Shown one piece after another: positions 1-6,397 of a DNA stretch of 20,994 bases. Origin of the DNA: DASXTW01 sp046726275 (GTDB taxonomy: Bacteria; Actinomycetota; UBA4738); contig JBKPAF010000050.1 of the NCBI GenBank assembly GCA_046726275.1, forward strand, positions 1 through 20,994, given 5' to 3'. Each line of letters begins with the position of its first letter. Position 1 is the stretch's first letter. Both the position numbers and the translations under genes were made by a program. Below the pieces are notes generated by a model. It did not search any database. It was not told where the DNA came from and saw nothing but the letters and a program-made list of their open reading frames with translations.

Positions 1-132
1 GAGCTGCTCGGGGCGTCCAGACCCAGGGTTAACGGGATCCTCAAGGAGTTCGAGCGAGATGGGTTGGTTCGGCTGACCTACCGGCGGATAGAGGTGCTCG
101 ACAGGAAACGACTGAACCGCATCGCCGCGTAG
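1..132 (+). CDS. Crp/Fnr-family transcriptional regulator, C-terminal fragment (5' end outside window)
   Basis: Frame 1 is open from the window edge to TAG at 130-132 and gives 43 residues. The start (ELLGASRPRVNGILKEFE) looks like the recognition helix of a Crp/Fnr winged helix. It is followed by a wing (DGLVRLTYRRIEVLD) and a short final helix (RKRLNRIAA). In this family the segment binds DNA and an N-terminal cyclic-nucleotide-type sensor domain lies upstream, here outside the window. The gene converges on the minus-strand substrate-binding protein gene, with a strong hairpin between them. The ligand and targets cannot be judged from this fragment. Another winged-helix family is possible but fits less well. 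Confidence 0.7.
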   Translation, partial: ELLGASRPRVNGILKEFERDGLVRLTYRRIEVLDRKRLNRIAA

Positions 133-161
133 CGCTGACGCGCCCGGCCGCCACTCCATTT

Positions 162-199
162 GCGGACAGGCCCCGGGGGAAGCCCCGGGGCCTGTCCGC
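162..199. terminator. Perfect 17-bp hairpin between convergent genes (possible bidirectional terminator)
   Basis: Positions 162-178 (GCGGACAGGCCCCGGGG) are the exact reverse complement of 183-199, with a four-base GAAG loop. The hairpin lies between the stop of the Crp-type gene (132) and the stop of the substrate-binding protein gene on the other strand (213). Neither strand has a T-run after the stem, so it is not a textbook intrinsic terminator. A role in termination or 3'-end protection is inferred from position and stem strength. Confidence 0.55.
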
Positions 200-212
200 G
201 GTCGATGGCTTC

Positions 213-1920
213 CTACGACGCCAGATACCACTGGTTCATGTTCCAGAACATCCCGAGGTTCGATGGGATGTACGCCGAAACTGGGCCGGCGATCTTGTCC
301 GTCCTCCACGCGCCGACGTTGGGAAGCACGTACAGCGGAAGAGAGACGAAGTCCGTCGCCTCGGCGTCATAGACCTGCGTGAGAAGGTTGAGCCGCTTGT
401 TCTGGTCGAGCTCCCTGTCACTCTGATGCATCAGGTTCGTGGCCTCCTGGTCGCACCAGTGGTTCCAGTTTCCACCGGCGGAACTGGTTCTGCGAGGTTG
501 GGATGTTCTCGCAGGCCAGCGTGCTGGTGATGCTCGGATCGACGGATCCGCCGGTCGCGTAGTCCGCGACGGTGAACTTGCCCTTCGGACCGACGTCGCC
601 GAACAAGATGCCGGCTTCGTAGTTCTTGATCTTGAAGGCGAACCCGGCTGCGGTCACCTTGTTCTGCAGCAGCTCCTGTGTGGTGGTTCTCCGGGTGTTG
701 TCGGCCACCGTTGAGTACTCGACAGACAATTGCTGCCCGTTCTTCGTGCAGGGGCTGGCCGAGCAGTTCCACCCGTCGCTCTCCAGGATCTGTTTGGCCT
801 TAGCCGGGTCGTACCTGAACTGCTGGAACGGTTTCGTCTGACACCACGACCCGATGTTCGGGAATGCCACGAATCCGCAGTTCAGGACCTCCGCGTTGGG
901 ATTGTTCAACTTGACGATCGCATCGACCACGGCCTGGCGGTCGATGGCGTACATGAACGCCTCTCGAACCTTGGGGTCGTTCATCGGGGGCGAGTCAAGG
1001 TTGAACCACAGGGCCTCGAAGTACGCTCCGTCCGACCCGACGGCCTTGACGTTGGAGTTGGACGAGACCTGGTCGAGCAAGCTCACGTCGGACAATTGAG
1101 GGTAGATCGCAGAAACCTCGCCAGTCATCAGCGACTGGATCTCGGTAGCCTGGTCCGTGCGCGGCACGATGGTGACCTGGTCGAGGAGGGGGACCTGTCC
1201 GTAGTACTTGGTGTTGCGCACCAGCACGGCCTGATCCTTGCTCCAGCTCTTCAGGACCCAGGGCCCGCCGGAGAACGGGATGCTGGACTGCATCTCGTCC
1301 TTGAGGTTCGGCTTGGGGTCATTGGCGAACTTCGGAAACGCCGCCCTCTCCAGGATGCCCTGATAGACGCCACCGAATAGGTCGGGCCAGTCGACGAACG
1401 TCTTCTTGAACTTGATGACGGCGGTCTTCGGGTCCGTGGTGTCGATCGACGTGATCTGGTTGTACCCGACCGTCGTGTACGCGCCGGTTGTGTTCATGAT
1501 GGCGCGCCAGGTGAAATCGAAATCCGCGGACGTGATCGGCTTGCCGTCCGCCCAGGTCGCCGTGGGATTGATCTTGAACCTGATGGTGAAAGGGTTCTGG
1601 GTGATCCCGCCGTTGTCCAGGGTCGGTGCTTCCACGAGCAGCGGGGACGCCACGAAGTTGCCCTGAAGGTTCAGGACCATCGCATAGGGCATCACGTGCT
1701 CCGCGACCGAGTACCAGTACCACGTGGCAGAGGAACAGCTCGTGATCGGGTTGACGCATTCCGGCCACTGCTCGGCGCCGACGACGATCGAGCCGCCCTG
1801 TCTGGGACGTGCGCTCGGGGTTGCCGAGGCTCCCGAGCTCGGGGTATTCGCCCCGCCACAGGCTGCTGCCGCGATGGCCAGGATCCCCATCACGGCCATA
1901 GCCCGCATGGATACGCGCAT
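213..1920 (-). pseudogene. Peptide-type ABC transporter substrate-binding lipoprotein (SBP family 5), frameshifted
   Basis: This is a family 5 (OppA/DppA-like) extracellular solute-binding protein, which captures peptides or similar ligands for an ABC importer. Start ATG at 1920 is chosen because AAGGAGG lies 7 nt upstream and a lipoprotein signal follows (hydrophobic residues 8-20, lipobox ending at Cys21). An ATG at 1959 has no such support. The body has family features such as a DPKVREAFMYAIDR segment. The reading frame breaks near 473-481: upstream it reads ...ENIPTSQNQF and then meets a stop at about 418, while the expected C-terminus (GGNWNHWCDQEATNLMHQSD onward to MNQWYLAS) continues in another frame to the stop at 213. 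The span is 1708 nt, one more than a multiple of three, so one extra base in a GC-rich CCGCCGG stretch explains it. The restored protein would be about 568 residues, normal for the family. This could be a true pseudogene or a sequencing/assembly error. No permease or ATPase genes are adjacent. Confidence 0.8.
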
Positions 1921-2160
1921 TCTTCTTCCTCCTTCCTCGACGTCTCGCTCCGCGAGCATCGAGAGGGCGGCGCACCGTCGGCCCCGGGTATCGGGGCCTC
2001 ATCTCCGTATACGACGGCGACCTCACCAGAGCGGTGCGCGTTTGCGGGGATGGTGTGATGAATGTCGCTTTCGGAACAGAGATCAGGGCCGAGAGCGCCG
2101 TCAAGAGCGATGGGCAAGGTTCGTATCTCGGGCCGACCCATTCCCGTATCCTCGGTACCC
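1921..2160. other. Divergent intergenic region between the substrate-binding protein gene and proS
   Basis: This 240-bp spacer holds the upstream regions of two divergent genes. An inverted repeat at 1980-1998 (GGCCCCG, five-base spacer, CGGGGCC) is the clearest structure and could be an operator or RNA hairpin in the minus-strand leader. A TATACG-like sequence on the minus strand (2006-2011) is only a weak -10 candidate for the lipoprotein gene. The proS frame stays open back to an ATG at 2062, but that part does not resemble ProRS. No small gene is supported here. Confidence 0.4.
2147..2152 (+). promoter_or_regulatory. -10 hexamer of a probable leaderless proS promoter
   Basis: TATCCT lies 8 nt before the proS ATG at 2161, which puts the expected transcription start at or within a base or two of the A of the start codon. 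There is no Shine-Dalgarno sequence before this ATG, consistent with a leaderless mRNA, which is common in Actinomycetota. No convincing -35 is visible. Confidence 0.45.
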
Positions 2161-3870
2161 ATGCGCATGTCCAAGTTGTTCGCCCGTACCCTTCGGGAGG
2201 CTCCGGCAGAGGCCGAGATTGCCTCGCACCAGCTCCTCCTTCGTGCCGCGTACATCCGCAAGGTCATGGCCGGCGCGTACACGTGGCTGCCCCTGGGGTG
2301 GCGGACCCTCCGAAAGGTCGAGCGGATCGTCCGGGAAGAGATGAACGCCTCGGAGGCCCAGGAGATCCGGATGCCGATCATCCTGCCGGCCGAGCCCTGG
2401 AAAGAGACCGGTCGATGGCAGACCTACGGCGATCTGATGTTCAAGCTCACAGACCGCCACGATCGAGAGCTGGGGCTGGGTCCGACGCATGAAGAGGTCG
2501 TCACTCCGCTCGTGGCGGGGGAGTACACCTCTTACCGGGACCTTCCAGTGAACCTGTATCAGATCGAATGGAAGTACCGCGATGAGTTCCGGCCTCGATT
2601 CGGGTTGCTCCGGGGTCGGGAGTTCCTGATGAAAGACGCCTATTCGTTCGATCGTGACGAGGACGGCATGCGGGCCTCCTACCAGGTCATGTACGAGGCG
2701 TACCGACGCATCGCCGACCGGTGTGGACTTCGCTACCGCATCGTGGAAGCCGATCCTGGACAGATCGGCGGCGACGTGAACCACGAGTTCATCGCCGTCT
2801 CGGAGGTGGGTGAGGATCGGTTTGTGTACTGCGAGAACTGCGACTATGCGGCGGACCTCGAAGCTGCTTCCTCTCGAGCCCCGGAGCCGGCGGCCGCCTC
2901 CGACCTGGAGGAACCTTCCGAGGTCGCCACCCCGGGCCGCACGAGCATCGAGGCAGTGTCCGCTCTGCTCCACAGGGAACCCGCCGAGATGCTCAAGTGC
3001 ATGCTCTACGACGCTGGGGGAGAGACGGTCGTCGTGTTGGTCCCGGGCGATCGCGAGGTGAACGAGGACAAAGTGGCGCGGGCGATGTGGCCGGCGCCCG
3101 TGCGCCCCTTCTCCGACGACGACTTCCAACGGCGAGGGGTGCTGAAAGGCTTTGCCGGTCCCCAGGGTTGGCCCGACGACGTGACGATCATCGCCGACCA
3201 TTCCGTGCGCGCGGGGAAGAACTGGATCACCGGAGCGAACAAGGTCGACCACCACGTGACCGGCCTCAACCCCTCCCGTGACTTCAGGGTCGACCGATGG
3301 GTGGACGTGTCGCAGGTTCGGGAGGGTGATCCCTGCCCCCTGTGCGGAGGAAAGCTGATCCTCGCCCGTGGCATGGTGCTCGGGCACATCTACCAGCTTG
3401 GTGCGCGGTACTCCAAGCCCCTCAAGGCCACGTTCGTGGACGAGGACGGGACCGAGCAGCCCTTCCAGATGGGGTGCTACGGGATCGGCGTGGACCGAAT
3501 CGTGGCCGCCGCGGCGGAGCAGTTCAACGACGAGGCGGGACTGATGTGGCCGAAGGCGCTGGCTCCGTACGAGGTCGTGGTGATCCCGACCAACATGGAC
3601 CAGCCGTCCGTGGTCGAGGCCGGAGAACGTCTCTACGGGGAACTCCATCAACGCGGGGTGGAGGTGGTCGTGGATGACCGAGAGGTGACGGCGGGCGTCA
3701 AGTTCGCCGACGCGGACCTGATCGGCTATCCGGTGCAGCTCGTCGTGGGCAAGCGGGGGATCGAAGCTGGAACCGTCGACCTCAAGGCCCGGTGCACCGG
3801 CCAGCGCGAGAAGGTCCCGGTGACCGAGGGCGTCGCCGCCGCGCAGCGCCTGCTGGCCACGGTTCCCTGA
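2161..3870 (+). CDS. proS: Prolyl-tRNA synthetase (bacterial type with editing domain)
   Basis: ProRS joins proline to tRNA-Pro in the cytoplasm and removes mischarged alanine. The 569-residue product has the standard bacterial layout: N-terminal class II core (MRMSKLFARTLREAPAEAE start, PTHEE loop at about 109-112, motif 2 around 138-165 with RDEFRPRFGLLRGREF), an inserted YbaK-like editing domain at roughly 240-385 (TSIEAVSALL...VPGDREVNEDK), motif 3 around 438-446 (GCYGIGVDR), and the anticodon-binding domain from about 465. Start 2161 is chosen because family members begin with this MRMSKL-type sequence. The 33 extra codons from 2062 look unrelated, and a -10 box directly precedes 2161. 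ATG at 2167 is an alternative. The gene lies upstream of the rimP-nusA operon, a neighbourhood also found in other actinobacteria. Confidence 0.96.
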   Translation: MRMSKLFARTLREAPAEAEIASHQLLLRAAYIRKVMAGAYTWLPLGWRTLRKVERIVREEMNASEAQEIRMPIILPAEPWKETGRWQTYGDLMFKLTDRHDRELGLGPTHEEVVTPLVAGEYTSYRDLPVNLYQIEWKYRDEFRPRFGLLRGREFLMKDAYSFDRDEDGMRASYQVMYEAYRRIADRCGLRYRIVEADPGQIGGDVNHEFIAVSEVGEDRFVYCENCDYAADLEAASSRAPEPAAASDLEEPSEVATPGRTSIEAVSALLHREPAEMLKCMLYDAGGETVVVLVPGDREVNEDKVARAMWPAPVRPFSDDDFQRRGVLKGFAGPQGWPDDVTIIADHSVRAGKNWITGANKVDHHVTGLNPSRDFRVDRWVDVSQVREGDPCPLCGGKLILARGMVLGHIYQLGARYSKPLKATFVDEDGTEQPFQMGCYGIGVDRIVAAAAEQFNDEAGLMWPKALAPYEVVVIPTNMDQPSVVEAGERLYGELHQRGVEVVVDDREVTAGVKFADADLIGYPVQLVVGKRGIEAGTVDLKARCTGQREKVPVTEGVAAAQRLLATVP

Positions 3871-3886
3871 GGGTTCACGTCCCAGG

Positions 3887-3916
3887 TTGCGCGTTCGCCC
3901 CGGGTGCTCCTAGGCT
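3887..3916 (+). promoter_or_regulatory. Probable leaderless promoter of the 92-residue gene
   Basis: TTGCGC (3887-3892) and TAGGCT (3911-3916) are separated by 18 nt and make a plausible -35/-10 pair. Only six bases separate the -10 from the GTG at 3923, so transcription would start at the start codon itself. No Shine-Dalgarno is present. Confidence 0.4.
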
Positions 3917-3922
3917 CGTGGC

Positions 3923-4201
3923 GTGGCTGTTACGACGCCGAAGGAGCTTCGCGAGTTCGTCACCTACCAGCCGGACGTGGAGGCACTCCTCCAGCGCTGC
4001 GGGATCGACACCTACGACCTGCTCCTGATCGACCTCCGAGGAAATTGGACGCGGTGGATCTTCACCTCGGAGGAGGAAGCGGAGGCCGTCGCCACCATGC
4101 TCGGTGTCCCGCTTCACCGCACCTGGGACGTTCGCTTGGTCAGGCGGATGAACAAGCGGGACCACTGGAACGAGCCGGGCGGCCAGAAGCGCGCACTGTA
4201 G
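3923..4201 (+). CDS. Small protein of unknown function (92 aa) between proS and rimP
   Basis: I do not recognise this protein. It runs from GTG 3923 to TAG 4199-4201 and is soluble, with no signal peptide or membrane segment. The N-terminal half suggests a helix (PKELREFVTYQPDVEALLQRC), then a beta-like stretch (YDLLLIDLRGNWTRWIFTS), a helix (EEEAEAVATML) and a basic C-terminus (RLVRRMNKRDHW). Codon use is like its neighbours (GC-rich third positions), and no overlapping frame offers a better gene. It is 52 bp after proS and has its own candidate promoter, so it may be transcribed separately. The rimP promoter begins only about 50 bp after it. A real gene is likely, but the function is unknown. 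Confidence 0.7.
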   Translation: MAVTTPKELREFVTYQPDVEALLQRCGIDTYDLLLIDLRGNWTRWIFTSEEEAEAVATMLGVPLHRTWDVRLVRRMNKRDHWNEPGGQKRAL

Positions 4202-4254
4202 TCCGCGGTTCAGGCATCACAGCTCCAGGCTCGGATCCTTCTGAAAACTCGCAG

Positions 4255-4263
4255 TGCTATACT
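4255..4263 (+). promoter_or_regulatory. Extended -10 promoter of the rimP-nusA-infB operon
   Basis: TGCTATACT is a near-consensus extended -10 (TGN then TATACT at 4258-4263). The region around 4234-4241 offers no good -35, as is common with extended -10 promoters. The expected start near 4270 gives a leader of about 54 nt that contains the attenuator-like hairpin. The sequence is noticeably AT-richer than its surroundings. Confidence 0.65.
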
Positions 4264-4271
4264 TCACTGCG

Positions 4272-4321
4272 GAAAACGTAGGGGCACTGACCGAACGTGG
4301 GCACGCGCCCACGTTCTTTTT
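4272..4321 (+). promoter_or_regulatory. Candidate transcription attenuator in the rimP leader
   Basis: The leader contains two copies of one motif: AACGTAGGGGCAC (from 4275) and AACGTGGGCAC (from 4294). The second copy is the 5' arm of a perfect terminator hairpin. The first could pair instead with the terminator's 3' arm: AACGT 4275-4279 with ACGTT 4311-4315, and GGGC 4282-4285 with GCCC 4307-4310, leaving two bases bulged. The two structures exclude each other, as in terminator/antiterminator switches. The operon encodes NusA, which acts at such hairpins, so autoregulation by NusA is a reasonable inference but is not shown by the sequence. Confidence 0.5.
4293..4321 (+). terminator. Intrinsic terminator hairpin immediately upstream of rimP
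   Basis: GAACGTGGGC (4293-4302), loop ACGC, and GCCCACGTTC (4307-4316) form a perfect 10-bp stem followed by five T residues (4317-4321), a canonical rho-independent terminator. It ends only two bases before the rimP ATG at 4324. It lies downstream of the operon's own promoter, so it probably attenuates the operon as well as ending read-through from upstream genes. Confidence 0.85.
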
Positions 4322-4323
4322 CG

Positions 4324-4815
4324 ATGGGGCGAAGCGAGATGGACCTGGAGGGCCTGGTCGGGTCCGTGGTCGAGGCCGCAGGGCTGGAGCTGGTTGAGGT
4401 CACTCTCCATCGAGGGAAGGGGCGCCAGGTGCTGAGTGTGACCGTCGACCGTGAGGGCGGCGTGGATCTCGACACCATCGCCCAGACCAGTGAGCAGATC
4501 AGTCGCCGACTCGACTTGGAAGGATTCGAACCGGGCCCGTACACGCTCGAAGTGAGCTCTCCCGGCATCGAGCGACCGCTGAGGGAGCCGAGAGACTTCT
4601 GGCGGCGGGTGGGCGAGACAGTGAAGGTGAAGGTCACGCGGCCAGAGAGCTCGCAGACCCTCACCGGAACGCTGGTGGAGGCAGGACCAGAGAAGGTCCG
4701 GCTCGCCACCGACGCAGGTGAGGTGGACGTGACGTACGACGCCATCCTGTCGGCGAGGATCGTGGCCGACTGGGGTGCCGAGCTGAGGAAGAAGGCTGAG
4801 GGAAGCAGGCGGTGA
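4324..4815 (+). CDS. rimP: Ribosome maturation factor RimP
   Basis: RimP helps assemble the 30S subunit in the cytoplasm. The 163-residue product has the family pattern: N-terminal domain with VVEAAGLELVEVTL near residues 11-24, the conserved YTLEVSSPGIERPL motif near the middle, and a C-terminal SH3-like barrel (VGETVKVKVTR...LTGTLVEAGPEKVRL). Start ATG 4324 gives the usual short N-terminus. A GTG at 4297 would place the start inside the terminator hairpin and is rejected. ATG 4339, preceded by a weak purine-rich stretch, is a real alternative. It is the first gene of the operon, and its TGA overlaps the nusA start. Confidence 0.93.
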   Translation: MGRSEMDLEGLVGSVVEAAGLELVEVTLHRGKGRQVLSVTVDREGGVDLDTIAQTSEQISRRLDLEGFEPGPYTLEVSSPGIERPLREPRDFWRRVGETVKVKVTRPESSQTLTGTLVEAGPEKVRLATDAGEVDVTYDAILSARIVADWGAELRKKAEGSRR

Positions 4816-6113
4816 ATCAGGAACTGATCCAGGCGCTGAGAGAGCTGGAGCGGGAGAAAGGGATCCCGTTCCAGACGATCCTGGCCGGCCTCGAGGAGGC
4901 ACTGGCCAGCGCCTACAAGTCGTACAAGAGACAGCACGACCCGGACCTCGACGAGTTGACGACGGGCGCACGTGTCGCGCTCGATCCCGAGACGGGCGAG
5001 ATGCGCGCATGGATGCAGGTACTCGACGAGGACACCGAAGAGGTCCTGTCCGAGAAGGAAGAGGAGGTCTCGCCCGACTTCATGGGCCGGATCGCCGCGC
5101 AGACCGCCAAACAGGTGATCTACCAGAAGCTCCGGGACGCCGAACGCGAGATGACGTACGAGGAGTTCTCCGGTCGCGAGGGCGACATCGTGACGGGGAT
5201 CATCCAGCAGGACTCGCACCGATATACCCTCCTCGACCTGGGGAAGGTCGAGGCACTCCTGCCACAGGCGGAGCAGGTCCCTTCAGAGCCGTACCGCCAC
5301 GGCGAGCGGTTGAAGGCTTACATCGTGGAGGTCAGGAGGACTACCAAGGGTCCGCAGATCGTGGTGTCTCGCACCCATCCGGGACTTCTCCGCAAGCTCT
5401 TCGAGTTGGAGGTGCCGGAGATCGCCGAGGGCATCGTCGAGATCAAGGCCGTGGCCCGGGAGCCGGGACACCGGTCCAAGATCGCCGTGGTCTCTCACGA
5501 GCCGGGAGTGGATCCCGTGGGGGCGTGTGTGGGAGCCAAGGGCTCACGGGTCCGCCTGGTGGTGAACGAGCTTCGCGGGGAGAAGATCGACGTGGTGCAG
5601 TGGGAGCCGAACCTCGAACGGTTCGTCGCCAACGCGCTTGCCCCCGCGAAGGTGAAGGAGGTTCACGTGGACACGGCCACGGGGACGGCGCAGGTGATCG
5701 TCCCGGACTATCAACTGTCCCTGGCCATCGGCAAGGAGGGGCAGAACGCCCGCCTCGCGGCGAAGCTCACCGGTTGCCGGATCGACATCAAGAGCGAGAC
5801 GCAGGCGGCTGAAGAGGAGCGTCAGCGAAAGGAATCTCGCAAGGGCGCATCCATCAAGCCGGAGGCCCCGACGTCAGAAACCGGGCCCGAAGCGGCGGTG
5901 CTCGCCCAAACGGCCGAAGCGCCGGAGGTGGAGGTGGCGGCGCCAGGCGATGGCTCCATCCCGCCCGACCCGGAGTCCGAGGGTCCGGAGCTTCCCGGGG
6001 AATCCGAGGCCCTCGGGGAAACCGAGGTGCCCGAGGGAGCCTCGGTCGCGCGAGAGTCCAACGGCAGCGCAGGAGAGAAGGCTGTCCAGCCGGAGGCGTC
6101 GGCCGGGCACTAG
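4812..6113 (+). CDS. nusA: Transcription termination/antitermination factor NusA
   Basis: NusA binds RNA polymerase and nascent RNA and modulates pausing, termination and antitermination. The 433-residue protein has, in order, the NusA N-terminal domain (about 1-120), an S1 domain (about 123-190), KH1 (about 200-275, loop GAKG at 241-244), and KH2 (about 280-330, loop GKEG at 307-310). From about residue 332 a low-complexity tail rich in Glu, Pro, Ala and Ser runs to the end. The E. coli-type C-terminal acidic repeat domains are absent, as is usual in actinobacteria. The start is GTG 4812, in a GTGA overlap with the rimP stop, implying translational coupling. A purine-rich GAGGGAAG precedes it. 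Confidence 0.96.
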   Translation: MNQELIQALRELEREKGIPFQTILAGLEEALASAYKSYKRQHDPDLDELTTGARVALDPETGEMRAWMQVLDEDTEEVLSEKEEEVSPDFMGRIAAQTAKQVIYQKLRDAEREMTYEEFSGREGDIVTGIIQQDSHRYTLLDLGKVEALLPQAEQVPSEPYRHGERLKAYIVEVRRTTKGPQIVVSRTHPGLLRKLFELEVPEIAEGIVEIKAVAREPGHRSKIAVVSHEPGVDPVGACVGAKGSRVRLVVNELRGEKIDVVQWEPNLERFVANALAPAKVKEVHVDTATGTAQVIVPDYQLSLAIGKEGQNARLAAKLTGCRIDIKSETQAAEEERQRKESRKGASIKPEAPTSETGPEAAVLAQTAEAPEVEVAAPGDGSIPPDPESEGPELPGESEALGETEVPEGASVARESNGSAGEKAVQPEASAGH

Positions 6114-6115
6114 CG

Positions 6116-6397
6116 ATGTCCCTGAAGCGGGAGCCCGAGCGCACCTGTGTAGGGTGCCGATCCAAGAGCGAGAAGCGCGCGCTCATCCGGGTGGTTCGCT
6201 CGCCGGACGGGCGAGTCGATCTGGACCTGACCGGAAAGGCTCCAGGACGAGGCGCCTACGTCCATCAGTCCCGGATGTGTCTGAAGGAGGCTGTCCGAAG
6301 GGGGGCGATCGCCAGGGCGCTCCACGCTCACCTCGGGCAGTCGGAGGCCGCTAGGCTAGTACTTGAGCTGGAGAGCTCGCTGGGAGAGGAACCTTGA
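6116..6397 (+). CDS. ylxR: YlxR/RnpM family RNA-binding protein (DUF448)
   Basis: This is a 93-residue basic protein of the DUF448/YlxR family, found next to nusA in many bacteria. Bacillus homologues bind RNase P and affect its activity. Diagnostic residues are RTCVGCRSKSEKRALIRVVR (about 9-28), DGRVDLDLTGKAPGRGAYVH, and a Cys in RMCLKEAVRRG. The last part is followed by a helix. ATG 6116 is two bases after the nusA stop, so it is cotranscribed and probably coupled. The stop TGA overlaps the TTG start of infB. Confidence 0.9.
   Translation: MSLKREPERTCVGCRSKSEKRALIRVVRSPDGRVDLDLTGKAPGRGAYVHQSRMCLKEAVRRGAIARALHAHLGQSEAARLVLELESSLGEEP

Noticed and set aside
2062..2160. Upstream extension of proS from ATG 2062
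   Set aside because: The extra 33 residues do not resemble ProRS, while 2161 begins the conserved MRMSKL-type start right after a -10 box.
2101..3651. 516-codon minus-strand frame opposite proS
   Set aside because: It mirrors the proS codon pattern, has no recognisable domain, and the sense strand is a clear ProRS.
4297..4323. GTG 4297 as the rimP start
   Set aside because: It lies in the 5' arm of the terminator hairpin, has no ribosome binding site, and adds residues not expected in RimP.
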